Below are positions 1 through 12,900 of a stretch of 64,000 bases of DNA, in pieces. How positions within the stretch are numbered: position 1 is the first letter of the stretch; the number at the start of each line of letters is the position of its first letter. Location of the stretch: positions 20,693,868-20,757,867 of the forward strand of contig CM060852.1 in NCBI GenBank assembly GCA_030737835.1. The letters are read 5' to 3'. The notes beneath the pieces were generated by a model that searched no databases, was not told the DNA's origin, and worked only from the letters and a program-made list of their open reading frames with translations. This DNA comes from Acorus gramineus (taxonomy: Eukaryota; Streptophyta; Magnoliopsida; Acorales; Acoraceae). The translations under genes were made by a program, and so were the position numbers.

Positions 1-88
1 AGTCGACGAATTCTTTGCAGACTCCATCACCGCACCTTGTGATTCGATTATGACGCCGTGCCCCCCATCAGACGAAGAGAAGCCATGA
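1..88 (+). CDS. 3' end of an unknown gene (partial)
   Basis: A reading frame open from the window edge (frame starting at base 2) runs about 28 codons to a TGA at 86-88. The peptide ends in an acidic-proline tail (ends ...PPSDEEKP). Base composition is GC-richer than the following AT-rich DNA, and the stop is followed by a typical plant 3' flank. I do not recognise the protein. It could also be a chance open stretch, since only 88 bases are visible. Confidence 0.4.
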   Translation, partial: VDEFFADSITAPCDSIMTPCPPSDEEKP

Positions 89-829
89 AAAGGCGGGCTG
101 TGCCCACATTCAGGAGAGCCACACTGGTTTTTAGGAAACATCAGTTTTGGTAGGGAACTGATCAGTAAAGTTGATAGGAGAAACATCCATCACCCATGCC
201 TATGGCATGCTGCCTTCTTCTTTAATTAGGGCAACTGATGTTTTCATTAGTGTATTAATGTAAATGCAGGAAGGACATAGGTGTACTAAGTCACTGGTGA
301 ATTGTTTTATATATGCATATACAGTGCTGTTTACCTGGACCTCAGAAATTAAATCCTATTGAGAAGCTCCAACACGTGTCATTCTTTCATTGGTTCCTGT
401 TTGATTTTTTTAAAAGGTAAAAAGGTGAAAGATATTACTGACCTTCATAGATTTTCAAAAAATTCTTTTCAATTAAATCATATGCTAATTAAAACTTTAT
501 AACGGATTGCTAAAAAGTCGGGTTAGAAAAAAACAAATCGGCAATCAACGAACAAATAAAAAAAATATTGACGGCCTAGGGTTTACGAAATTGGCAAAAA
601 CAAACAAAAAAAAATATTTGACAACATAGAGTTTACAAAATCAGCTGATTTCCTTCCCCGAACAAATAGAAAAAGATGGCAAAAAAATGTCAGATTTCTA
701 CCCGCAATCTCAAATTCCCCATTTTGATTTTGATTTTTTTTAAAAAGACCAAAAAAACAGAACTTCTTGAAATAAAAAATCACTGATTTGAAATGAAACA
801 TGAAATATTAAAATCGTCAGGTATCTTGT
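89..829. other. AT-rich gene-free stretch
   Basis: No coding or RNA signal is seen. The first 300 bases may be the 3' UTR of the gene ending at 88. 480-800 is A-rich on the plus strand with short AAAAAA runs. Confidence 0.5.
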
Positions 830-1152
830 ATGTCCGTTATTCATTTGTGGATCTGAAAAAAGTGATTTACGAACATGTATCTGAATCTGAATATTTTGAC
901 TTATTTATTAGATAATGATATTCACAAATGTATGTCAAAATTGTATCATGAGAATTCAGATACATGTGTATCTGAATCTGTATATGCATCTTGATTTATA
1001 AAATTAAAACACTCATCTGTATTGGTAGCTGTATCTGAAATTATTAAGATAAAATTTTTTTTAGTGAATCTGTATCTGAAACTGTATATTTTATGTCACT
1101 TAAAAAAATCTCGAGTATGATATATATGACTGATGTAAAATGACTAATGTAG

Positions 1153-1359
1153 GTATGCATTGAGGAGCTGAACTATAGACTAGATAAACTACGATTACTT
1201 GGGGACAAGGCCTCTGCTGCAGTTCAATCCGAGTCTGAGGATGATAATGATAGTGAGACTCATAGTGATTCAAATGAAGATAGTGAGGAGGAAAATGAAG
1301 GAGAGATGTTGGGAGGAAAATGTTGGGATATGTTTATGAATTTTGTAATGTGTATCTGA
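1153..1359 (+). other. Possible orphan exon, acidic C-terminus
   Basis: After a splice-acceptor-like ...ATGTAG at 1147-1152, a frame stays open for 68 codons to TGA at 1357-1359. It begins with an amphipathic stretch (CIEELNYRLDKLRLLGDK), then a Ser/Asp/Glu-rich run of about 30 residues. This composition is unlike the surrounding repeat DNA, so it may be a relic of a real terminal exon, perhaps a transposon-encoded or captured gene. No upstream exon was found and the family is not recognised. Confidence 0.25.
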
Positions 1360-1368
1360 AATCGTTAT

Positions 1369-1612
1369 AAAATGCAACAGGGAAGCTGAATTGTAGCTGA
1401 ATTTTGTCATGTATACCTGAAATCTTTATGAATCACAACAGGGGAGCTGAATTGTATTTGAATGTTGTGATGTGTATCTGAATCTGTATAAAATACAACA
1501 GGGAAACTGAATTGTATATGAATTTGTGATGTGTATCTGAAATCTGGTTATGTATATAATTTTTGTGATGTGTATCTGAAATCTGGTTATGTATATAATT
1601 TTTGTGATGTGT
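1369..1612. repeat. Small tandem repeat, 60-61 bp then 39 bp units
   Basis: Three units of 60-61 bp begin at about 1375, 1436 and 1496 (each with CAACAGGG...CTGAATTG). They are followed by two near-perfect 39-bp units starting at 1526 and 1565 and a partial third at 1604. It lies within the GTGTATCTGAAT field and is made of the same words. Confidence 0.7.
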
Positions 1613-1988
1613 ATAAAATGAAACAGGTGAGAACCGATTAAAAATCAAATGGGAAGCCTATTTTGTTGGTTGTTTGTACTTACTAATATGTGAGACTTTT
1701 TAATAAACGTATCTGAATTTCAATTATAGTATCAGAAACTGGTTATATCTATTTCAAAGTAACTATGTTATTAATTACATATACCCAAATGAACCTGGCA
1801 ATACATTGAGAACATATAAGTGCAAAAACAAATTGACACAAACATGAAATCGTTAAAATATCTTCATAATGTTCACATTTTATTTTACTTTACAAAAAGG
1901 GGATACATAGCAATGTAAATGTAAAAAAAAATGAACTCAGCATGGAGAAAATCCAACAGCTCTCTTCAACTTTCAGAACATTGGAACC

Positions 1989-2082
1989 TTATGGTATCTT
2001 TGCTTTCTTGTTCCTCGACATGTAAACCTTGGGTGCGGGTGCCTTCCTTTGCGATGGAAGTCGTCCTTTACTTCGAACCTTG
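1989..2082 (-). pseudogene. Basic C-terminal tail fragment, FAR1/MULE-like
   Basis: On the minus strand about 30 codons end at a TAA at 1989-1991 and encode a Lys/Arg/Pro-rich tail that starts KVRSKGRLPSQRKAP. Such 'K-x-KGRP' basic tails occur at the end of FAR1/MULE transposase-derived proteins. No SWIM finger or upstream domain is visible, so this is a weak resemblance, best read as a fragment of an old Mutator-type transposase or a chance match. Confidence 0.2.
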
Positions 2083-2904
2083 ATAAACACATCACAAGAT
2101 TCATAAACATATCCCAACATTTGCATTGGTCAGTAACTATTGCATTCGCTTAATAAATATGGAAAATAGTTACCACTTGCGTGTAATATTAAGATACAGT
2201 TTTTATGTATCTGAAATTCAAATGAAACAATTATGGTCCATATGCTGATAGGTCAATGCTTTGATGATTAATAGATATCATTAATTATACAAGACAAAAA
2301 CATATATAAATTTCATCTTACTTACATTATTCAAATCATCAGAAAACAAACAAAACATACAAAATACGATATGCATACATTATTCAGATGCACAAGACAT
2401 ATTATTCAGATACACAATACATGTTCTGGAATCATATTAAAAAAACTTTACATTAATCAAAAGTATATGAATTGAGACAGGATTGTGCAAGATTAAATAT
2501 GCTCAAATATTCAATATGCATAATTATCCACATAAACAACATCATAAACGATTATACAAACTGTAAGAAAACATAATGTGTATGTATTGTTCAGATACAC
2601 CTAATATGTATTCAGATTCAAAAAATAAAAATATGGCTGCACAAATGTAAATGAGGCTTCGAAAAATGAATGTGAAATATTAAACATTATCAACCAAGAA
2701 CAATATGCTTTATTTTGATCGAATTAGCTTAACCTGAAACGATTGCCATTTATTGCACTATAAAACAGATCTCTCGATAGAAGAAGAAAAATTGAATATC
2801 CTCACAAAACTAGAATCAATTTTTTTTTTTTTTTTTCACACAACTGGAATCGAAATTCACATTAGACGAATTGATCTACAATTTCATATAAATAAATGGT
2901 TTCA

Positions 2905-3040
2905 ATTAATCCGGGCCCACATTTCTCCGGACCCGCCGGGTCTTGGGTTGAACCCGGACCCGCCGGGTCCTGTCACGGGTCGGGTCCGGGTCCACCCCGA
3001 CCCGACCCGGACCCGACCCATTGATAGGCCTTTTGCCAGC
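2905..3040. repeat. GC-rich dyad fragment, hAT-MITE-like end
   Basis: An abrupt GC-rich patch in AT-rich DNA, built from GGACCCG / CGGGTCC words that fold back on each other (for example GGACCCGCCGGGTC at about 2928 and 2958). It ends in GACCCATTGATAGGCC at 3014-3029, whose complement resembles the TAGGCCTRTCAATGGG ends of plant hAT-type MITEs. Only one end is recognisable, so it is likely a truncated MITE. Confidence 0.4.
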
Positions 3041-3560
3041 TCATGGGACTTGGAATATGGCTTATCAGTTGGACTGGATAAATTATTCAAATACACATTA
3101 TATGTATCTGGAATCGTCATTAAAAATTTTACATTAAACAAATGTATATGAGTTGAAAAATGATCATGCAAGACTAGAATACGCTGAAGATTCAATATGT
3201 ATAATCATACACATAAACAACAACATAAATGATTATACAAATCATACCTAAACACAAAATGCATATAAAATCCAGATACATCAGACATGTATCTGAATTA
3301 TTCAGATACACATTACATGTATCTGAAATCGTCATTAAAAAATTTACATTAGACAAATGTATATGAGTTGAAAAATGATTATGCAAGACTAAAATATACT
3401 GAATGATTCAATATGCATAATTATACACATAAACAACAACATAAACGATTATACAAATCATACTTAAACACAAAATGCTTATAAAATCCAGATACATCAG
3501 ACATGTATCTGAATTTATATTAAAAAAATATGATCTCACAAATGTATATAAGGATTCAAA

Positions 3561-4177
3561 AATGAATGTAAAAAATTAAACATTCTTGACTCAGATCAAA
3601 ATATTTTATTTAGATCGAAATAGCTTAACATGAAAACCTAACATGAAAGGATAATAAATTTGAAATTCAAGAGAGAGTTTTTATATCTTCTTCATAATTT
3701 CCTTACAAACGAAATGATGGATAGATGAAAAAACCAAAAAAAAACAAAAAACAAAGAAATGACGAATAGAGAGAGCAATTGTCTTTGATGCTGCAGAGTA
3801 TATATCATATATGCATCTCGGATGGTGGAAGTGAAATAACAATAACACAATAAGAGTCGGCTATAGAACGTCTATCATTTGACGTAGCCGTCCCATGTTG
3901 GAGTCAAACATTAGATGAACATTTATCTCCATTAATTGTTTCACCAGCCATAGAACGTTTATCCTTATAGTTCATGAACCTGGTTCCTTTAATCCAATTG
4001 AATTGATTGTTTTTAAAAAAAGAAAGAACGAACCAAATCATAACCACCTCGTAAATTAAGGGATTTGTTATGGTATGAAAAACACAAATTATATTGAAGG
4101 GTATATTAGGAAATTCAATCTTGCCATGAATATCTCATGGGGCTTGAAATTGGGTCTACCAATTGAAATTTAAAAAT

Positions 4178-4221
<44 letters not shown>

Positions 4222-4404
4222 GTCATTTAATCGAGTTTAGACTACTATTTACTTGACATTATTATTATTTTATTTTATTTTGTCTTTTGTGGGATCATGT
4301 GCTTTTGGATTGATTTCATTATGTTCAGGTGTTGATGGAGATTTGGCAATACAATTATCATTTTAGATCAGTAAAAAGAAACAGAGATGCCATATCATGT
4401 TTTA
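3561..4404. other. Gene-free stretch with (AT)n microsatellite
   Basis: No gene is seen. An (AT)n run of about 34 bases lies at 4182-4217. The rest is AT-rich without clear repeats. Confidence 0.5.
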
Positions 4405-5039
4405 GGGAAAAATCAAAATAACCCCCTGTAAATTGTTTGAAAACCATATGACTCACTGTTAGAAATACACGTTACCCTTATTTTTTTTAAAGTCCATATA
4501 AACACCTGAAAATACTTATATAAATTCAAATAATCCCATAAATCAAACTTCCATTAACATATAAGGAATATTATGCGAATATTTTATTTTTTGATTAACC
4601 CTAATTAAAAACATAGTAAAACCACCTACAATTTGTTAAAAATGCAAAAAACATTCTATACATAATGATTTTACTCCTTTAGATAAATTATAAAATCCTA
4701 TTCGAAGGAATAAAATTATCATTACAAATGATTTTTTTACATTTTTAACACATTATAAAGATTTTTTTAGTATTATCATGTTCTTAACCGAAATTGACCA
4801 AATAGAATGTTCACAGAATAATCATAATATGTCAATGAAAATTTAACTTAAACGACTATTTGAATTTACATAAATGTTATATAATATTCACAAAATAACC
4901 CTAACATATCAATAAAAATTTAACTTAAAGAGCTATTTAGATTTACATAAATTTTTTTAAGAGGATGTATGAATTTTAGAAAAAAAAATTAGAAGGTTAC
5001 ATGGATCTCAGGGACGCGGGTTGTTTGGATTTTTTTCCC
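4405..5039. mobile_element. Mutator-like MITE, about 635 bp
   Basis: Imperfect terminal inverted repeats: the left end starts GGGAAAAATCAAAATAACCC, and the right end read in complement starts GGGAAAAAAATCCAAACAAC. The similarity continues through a 'CATATGAC / CATGTAAC' block. The 9-bp flanks CATGTTTTA (4396-4404) and TATTTTTTA (5040-5048) agree at 7 of 9, as expected for an old Mutator target duplication. The interior is AT-rich and non-coding. The same family occurs at 23625-24074 and 37700-38149. Confidence 0.55.
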
Positions 5040-5605
5040 TATTTTTTATGTAGGTAATATCAATTTTTGGGAATCATCTGAGGGCCTCGGGAAACACAAA
5101 CCCAAAAGCAACTTTAATGAAAAATAAGCTTTACAAAACATAATTATCAGAACCAATACTTTCTTAGTTTTGTTTTAAAAGTGTACTTTTTGAAAAAAAA
5201 TCTGATACGTTTTTAAGCACACGTAGGATAAAACAAAATTAATCACAAAACAATTTTTTATAAGGGTCGGTTTGATAAGGAAATAAATATTAAAATAAAA
5301 AGTAATCATGAGATAATTCAGTAAGAAAACAATTTATCCTGTGAAAAATAATTAAGATAAACGATGCACAATTGTTTCAATTTTAAAATGAAAATGGTGA
5401 TATTTTATTCCATTTAAAGATTGGGATATCATTTATCTTCATTTTTTATTCCAATATTGACAAATATAAATATGGACAAAATTGATGAATTTTTTATTCT
5501 CTAAAATTAAAAGAATTTATCATCAAAACTTTAACCCCTTACCTAGCTAGCCCTGAGTAAAGCAAGAAAGAGGAGCTTATGAGAGCAAAACGTGTTGGTT
5601 GGAAT
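5040..5605. other. AT-rich intergenic DNA
   Basis: Nothing gene-like or clearly repetitive is seen. Confidence 0.5.
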
Positions 5606-6079
5606 TAAGCCTGTTAATTATCTGAAAAAAATTTGAATCCCATCCGAATTTGTATCCAAAAAATCAGAAATATCCGATATTCGAAAATCCAGAGTACTGA
5701 TATGGATATTAGTCTATCCGATCCAAAAAATATTCGTATCCAACATATATTATAAATATATATATATATTTGAATTATATATTACCCATATTGTTATCTT
5801 GTATGATTAAACACAATGATAATATATTATAATACTATTAAATTTTTAATGTATAATATCTAAAAAAGAGAATAAGCCTAAAAAATCTCAATTTTAACAT
5901 CTCTTTAAAATATCACTTGATTATCTAAAGTAATGTTAATATTTAGACATGTCAATTATCCAAAAAATATCTGTATCCGTATGGATCTGAATCCGAAAAT
6001 TAATATCCATATCTGAATCCAAAAGTTAGGATATGGATATTAACATATCCGATTCGTATCCGTCCGATTGGCAGGCTTA
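5606..6079. mobile_element. hAT-like MITE, 474 bp
   Basis: Ends TAAGCCTGTTAATTATC (left) and GATTGGCAGGCTTA (right) are inverted repeats. The 8-bp flanks GTTGGAAT (5598-5605) and GCTGGGAT (6080-6087) agree at 6 of 8, the duplication size of hAT elements. The interior repeats GGATATnnn/ATCCGAATCC words in both orientations and has no coding capacity. Confidence 0.65.
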
Positions 6080-6924
6080 GCTGGGATGAGATCCAAAATC
6101 CAAAAACTTTTGTTAGTGTCTAATTGAATACTAACACTTATTAAAAAATGAACACAAAATCTCACATATTTAATATGTAAGATTACATATGTCAACAACA
6201 CATTAGATACTAAGAGGAGGTGGACCTTTTAGATCTAATCAAGATTGATTCCAATCATCAATCCCATCAATGTCAATTTACACAACCTATGAATCGAAGG
6301 CACAATTAATTCTTGAGTTTAGGCTTACTCTCCTATTGGACTCGGTCGAACTTTGGTTTTGATAAAATCTAATCACGATGTTATGATGATGGTGAAATAT
6401 CGAAAAAAAACTTATATTTCCAGAAGTGATAGTTATATTATATAAAAATAAAAATACCAAAAATAAACTTTAAAAGAAAAAGAGTTCCTTCACCAACGCA
6501 GTTAAGGTAAAATCTCATGCATTGTTTCATATCTGCATATGCACTTCAGCATGCACACTTGCAATTTTTTGGACAAAAAACATGGTGAATTTAACATATT
6601 TTCACCGAAATAAAAAAAGGATCAACAACAATAACCAGCACCAACTACACCAAATCAGAGGAAGGCATTGATTATAAACACTCAAAATTCAGATCCATTT
6701 TACATATGCAAATGTAAAAAGATGACCAAGAACAACAAAATATTGATATTAAGGTGCCTAAGCAAATCTAGTCAGGGTTATCTAACCTAAATATATATGA
6801 ATAAAACATTCAAAATGAAAACAGGGTCTTTAATTCTCCCAACAAGCAACAAAAAAAAGAAACAGAACGAATGACATTCTCAAATGATAGAAACCAGAAA
6901 ACACAAAATGGATTGAAATATAAG
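6080..6924. other. Intergenic DNA and probable PP2C 3' UTR
   Basis: No separate gene is seen. The stretch just before 6924 should hold the 3' UTR and poly(A) site of the minus-strand PP2C gene. Confidence 0.4.
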
Positions 6925-9900
6925 TTATTCTGGATTCAGGTGCTCACTTCTATCAGGGGAGGGTGGCGGGCCACCCGGATTGTCGCTCAATTCGTTCTCT
7001 TTGCTGCCCAATTTGTCGTCCATTTTGTCATGGTGAAATCTCACAACAATGCAAGTGATGTTATCCGCACTGCCTCGGGTGTAGGCGGCCTCCGTCAACT
7101 TCCGGGCCGCCGCCTCAGGTTCGTCTTCTGAACCAGCAAGCGTAACGGCATCCTTACATAAGACGGTACACATGATTTAGGCAACTGTTTGGAACCATTT
7201 TTTTTTATAAAAAAAGTCTTATTTTCTAAAAGGCACTCTCAATCAGTTTTATTTTTTTCGTAAAAATTGTTTTATTGAAACATAAAACATATATTTGAAA
7301 AATACGTGATTGGAATCCAGAAATGGATTTTGTTTTAGACTGGTTGGTTCGTACCCAATAAAGGAAGTATAATTACATCAATTTTACTCCGACCAACCAA
7401 AGGTTCCTTATTCCAGATTAGGTTTCTACAATGTTACCAAAAGGGACTGCTATTAAATAAAGGATAAAAAAATGATATTAATCCTATGATATTAACCCCC
7501 CTGCAAACTTCTTGAAATTGTGATAACCCTTCTAGAATTACGAAAGCGAAATAACCCCTTTAGTAAATTTGCCTAGTTAAGCTTTTAAACCCCAGTTACA
7601 TTGCCATCCATATAAATAGTAAATATATTGAGAGAGAGGTTCAGTTGAATGTCAGTTACCCATTTTTGAAATATATGAAAATCCCCTTGCAAAAAATACA
7701 GAAAATTCAAATAGAACCCTCTAGTCATGATTATACCTTATCCATCTAAGGGTGCGTTTGGTTGCGCGATTGCAAAACTGATTCTCTAAGAATCTGGGTT
7801 TTAAAACTGATTCTGCAGGAAGCTCACTTTCTCAGCTTTTTGAAATCGCAGCTTTTGGGCACTATTTGCATGAAATCTGTGTGCAGGAAACTGCTACAGA
7901 AAAACTGTTTGATTGCACAATTGCAAACGCAGCTTCCTGTAATCGCAAACGATGCGCAATCACGCAACCAAACGCACCCTAAGAGATATTTCTCCTAACA
8001 CTTGAAAGTGGGGGATAGGAACATAGTTTCTTACCCATGATTTGGTAAAAAAATGTGACCTAAGGGGGTGCATGAATTTGTTGAAACTTTGCGGAGGTTT
8101 ATATTGATTTTGTAATTATGCAGGGGGTTATCACCATTTCAAAAAGTTCAAGGGGTTTACATCAATTTTTTCTGCAATTAAAGTTGATGCAAGATGATAA
8201 GGTGCATGTGTGGGCTACAAGATTATAGGCCCTTACAATTATTTTGGAAATGTTGTTTCACACACATGGATAGAGGACAACACAATGATGCTCGTGTAAT
8301 TGGGGTGGCAAAGGAATACTAACCTCATTAGGCACTACATCCCAAAGCCCATCACTGGCCAGAACCATGAACTCCAATTCTTTGTCAACCTCATCCTCCT
8401 GTGACAAGCGTAAAACAGGATATATGATAACCATATATGCGGCCAAATATAGTACTATTGTAAGTCCATAACATGCCAACAAAATGCTTCCATGTAGAAA
8501 ATTTAAGAGACTTGAATCAATATGGAAAAATGCAAAAGGTTTCGTGTCGGTTGATGCATAAATATGTTGGCATGCTTTTTAATGGTTATTAAGTCATCCA
8601 AATGGAACAAATCCCCAACTATCAAACTATAATGCATGAAATTATGCCAGTTGTAATTCTATATCTTGGGTTCTGGAAGATCTTAATTTTTCATGAAAAT
8701 AAATCTGCCCACATGAGGGGATGCATATGGGTGAAAATGCATTGGCTTCATTGATTGCATAACTACAAAAAATCCCCAATGTTTCAAATTGGCAATCCAT
8801 CTATGCAATAGGCTAGCAACTCAATCTTCAATTATATATCATCATTAAAGGCAAAGTATTCGAGAGTGGAAAGACAAACTGGAATCACTTCGCTCAGTTG
8901 TTGAAATTTATACCATGCATCAAATCATCATACATGATTCCCTGACCACATGTGAGTTGTTGGGCTGGGGTTATTATGTACCAGAGTGACTAATCAGGGT
9001 GATTGTTTAATTACTTTGCATCAAGTACATGTGGGTATTCTACATAAATATAGATTGCAATGACAAAAACAGAATAAATTGAGAAACAACGGCTCATTTG
9101 AAATACACTAATTCTCTTGGAAATATCATCAAGTACCTGAATCTCAGGCTCTGCCACAACAAACTGTTTCAGTAATCGGTTACCGAATGCACGTGACATT
9201 GCTAACACACCCCCAACTCTCCATGTACCTGTGGCGTGACATGCAAAAGTCCTCAAATGGATTTGCCATAAATGGAGGATTTATTTGTTATGTTTTCTGT
9301 ATGCCAAAATGAAACGCTATGATCAGAGACAATGCATGCAATAGCTAATTATGAGACAAGCTCCCATTAGATCCCATCAGCAGACACTTGAATTCTGTGC
9401 CTTTTTTAAGGGCCCTGTTATGCAATATACCCTTCTAAACCCACAAATGACTCAAAAACCTTGACATTTAGATCTACTGCCAAGCAGAACTTCCTCAAAA
9501 TGAGATTCTAATATGGAAAATATTGTGATCAGTAAGGGAGACTTGCCAGCCCACATAACAATTCCACCAGCATTTTCTATTCTCCGGCGCTCATCACTTC
9601 TATTTGGCTTGTGGTCATCTGAGAGAGCAATGGCTATCCAGCAGAAGAAATGGAACACTTTAGAGATAAATTGAATGCATTCTAATCTAGGTAAAGAGTG
9701 AGCCATCAACAAATAATCATACCATATTTTAGAACAAGAACAATAAGAAATGGTCAATTTAATAAATTTTTATTCCAGAACCAGCATGCAAAAACTGACA
9801 GAACTGTCCATGATGAATAAAGTTAAATGTAGAGCTACTTTCTATCGAATTAAGACAATAAATTCCACTTGGTGCTTTTCGAGCAGCAGAAAAACAGGAG

Positions 9901-12900
9901 TGACAAACGCATGCAAGCATTAAAGATGCATTACCAATCCAGAAGAATTGTCTAAAAGCATCTTCATTCCTTAATGTACTTTACACTTGTACCCCCTGCT
10001 TTTGTCGCTTGAGAGGTGTGGTATCTATATAAAAACTAAGTGGTTTCTTTATCTCGCTACAGAATATCAAATTGATGATTGTTTTGCACGGGTTGTTCTT
10101 TACATAAATGATGATCTAGTGATTATAGGAGATAAATTCAAATTTTCATATGCTAGGTTAACAGTTTCTAACATATCAATACATCTAGCATGCTTTTTCA
10201 ATGACCGACAAAGCTTACAAAAAATCTTAGCACACTAAGGCTGTGTTTGGTTGCACAATTGCAAAACTGATTTTAGGCAAAAGCTAGGTTTAAAACTGAT
10301 TTTGCATGAAGCTGTCTTTCCACGGCTTCTGGAAAACTTAGGTTTTGAGTATTTATTCTCAAAAATTTTCTGCAGTTTTTGGCCCCAGTTTTTCTATTTG
10401 GAAACGGGTTTAGAAAAAGCAACTTTCTGCAAACCCAAAAACCGTCCAACCCGTTTCCAAATGGGACCTAAAAGAGAAGCTCTAATGGGCAAAGATGAGT
10501 ATAATTAAAATACAATGTATTGATGACAGACCATTTTTGGTTTGCAGTTTAGATGTAGTTCTCATTCCATAATGTTTTTTTCATAAACACCCATTTGACT
10601 AATAATTCTCAATGGCTATCCAGTCATAAATTATAAGCATTACAGCAATTCATGTAGGAGAAACTGAACATTCAGAAGGAAGAAGAGCTCAATAGTCATA
10701 TATATTTAGTATCAGTGGCTGGTAAGCAATGTGCATCCAAACTAAGGCGATATAGTAACATCTCTTTCAGTTTCATGCTGTAATATCAGAGGGATACAAT
10801 TCATTTTCCAAAACAGATTCTCTGTATATCCAAGAACTAGTACCTTTCCCAGCCTTTGATATCACTGCACGGGAATCTCCAACATTTGCTACATATAAAT
10901 GGCGGCCAACTAATACAGCTGTTGAAGCTGTGGATCCATCATCTCTTGAACTATGACTTTCAGAATCCAAGAACTCTGAATCAGTCTTCTGATATGTATC
11001 ACCTGCAGCATGACCAGCAAAACAAAATAAATCAAAAGCAAAAACTTTACTGTAATATGTTACTGAGAAATAAACATGTCTAAACAAGCTAACAATGCAC
11101 TTAGCAATGTGTTAAGAACTTGAACACACTTATGGCTCTTTTAGTATCGGTCATGAACAGTGGATGTTTCATGAGATTCTCAAATAAGTGCTCTTTCAAG
11201 TACTCAGCAGCACGAGACCCTCCATGACCTGCAATGAGAAATCATTGTCAGTAAGTCCATAAAATAATTCATTACACGCAAAGTTACACATGAGAAGAGC
11301 AGAAGAGAAGCATACCGTCAAATATCCCAAACATGCAAACTGTCTGTCCATCAACCTTTGAGAGTTTAACATCAAAGAAATCTTCCATTGTTACTCGCTT
11401 TCCTCTAAAACTTGAGAAACCACAGCTCAATCTTCCATCTTCACTGACAATCAATTAAAAAATCCATGAGAATTATGTGATATAGCCCTCCAAACAAAGC
11501 ATCAAAACAAATAGTAAAGGGAAATACCAAAATATTGACAGTATGGAAAAGATACACTATTAGCTTTCTTTTTCTATGTAGAAACTTATTAAATCCTACA
11601 TGAGATCATTGGCAGTACAGAAAAGATACAGCCATTAGCTTTCTTTTCTAGGTATGTAGAAACTTATTAAGTCCTACATGAGATCATGACTCAACCTCAG
11701 AATAAAGCAGTCTTATTCCTTATTTATAGTAGTCAGAGAAAATTTCATAGGGCATGAATGTCATTTTTAAGTCATTCATCTTAATTTGCCTCTTAAGACT
11801 GGGATTATCAGGGACTGTGACAATTTATTGAAATTTATCAACTCAAAGTAAAACATGCTTATTTGTATTAATAGCTGCCAGACAAAAATATTGCTGTTCT
11901 TAGGTGCATTTACTTCTTATGACGATGATTATCTGCTCATTATAAAAGAGAAGCAATCAATGGAGATGAGCCAAGCTAGGCGAACTCCAAATGATTGATC
12001 AGCTATGAATTGGCCTGGATTGGTGGAACCATTACAACCCCGGAGGCTACAATTAACTCACACCAAAAGTCTATTGTACATGGTCAGTAATTAATTCAAG
12101 CCTAATGTACACATTTTTCCTTGTTTGAAGCCCTCATCTCCTTTGTTTGGGGCTTCTTTTATTAATAAGATAGCTCCAATATCTTCTTCCACAAAGAAAA
12201 GGAAAAAAGAAAAAGAATTGACCATATATTTTGTATGCTATAATTTAAATTTGGACCCAGGCAAGCTTGACAAAAATAAGTCCTAGGTAAATCTTGCATG
12301 CAAGACAAGCTAACTTGCCTTACTGACAATGTTTACCTCAGGTACCCGCCCACCCCACCCCAACCAAAAAAAAAAACTTCTGCAAGAACCACTCCAAATC
12401 TAGGTTTCCTCCCACATGATGGGCACTTAATTTTCAATTGAATTGCAGAAAGTCACAATAGGTACTTTTTCCAACAAACAGCAAAAATAAGCTTCTCCAA
12501 CCTCAAATATCCAATACTACTACCACTACCAGGCGAACATTCCGATATGTCCTCTCTTCTTCTTTTTTTCTAAAGATTCCAAAATAATAGGGGAAAAACA
12601 GGTTTTTGACTGAATATGTCAGTTGACTCATTTCAATAAATTTTGTATGCCCATTTTAATTATGCACTCAATTGAGCCTCTCCAGCACATAAGATGCAGA
12701 TATCCATCATCTTTATCCTACTTTGTATGATTGCTCTTGTAACGATGCTAATCTTACAGGGTACTGAACTTGTAAAGAGTAGGGCAAACTCCTATAACTA
12801 GTATATCGTTCTATGAGATGACTTCATTCAGAAAAATACTGAGGTTTCGTTAGACAGGTAAAATGTAATTTGAGGAAGGAAAATACTAAGCATGAATGTA

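Larger units (their letters stand above)
830..3560. repeat. Field of the motif GTGTATCTGAAT and its inverse
   Basis: The word GTGTATCTGAAT and close variants (TACATGTATCTGAA), or the inverse ATTCAGATACAC, recur dozens of times over 2.7 kb. Plus-sense words dominate at 830-1740, and inverse words are common at 2380-3520. The field also holds two larger near-copies, about 3070-3270 and 3300-3510, both built of the words plus a tail reading ACATAAACAACAACATAAA. No protein-coding frame covers it. It may be the body of a decayed DNA transposon, but I see no clear terminal repeats. Confidence 0.6.
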
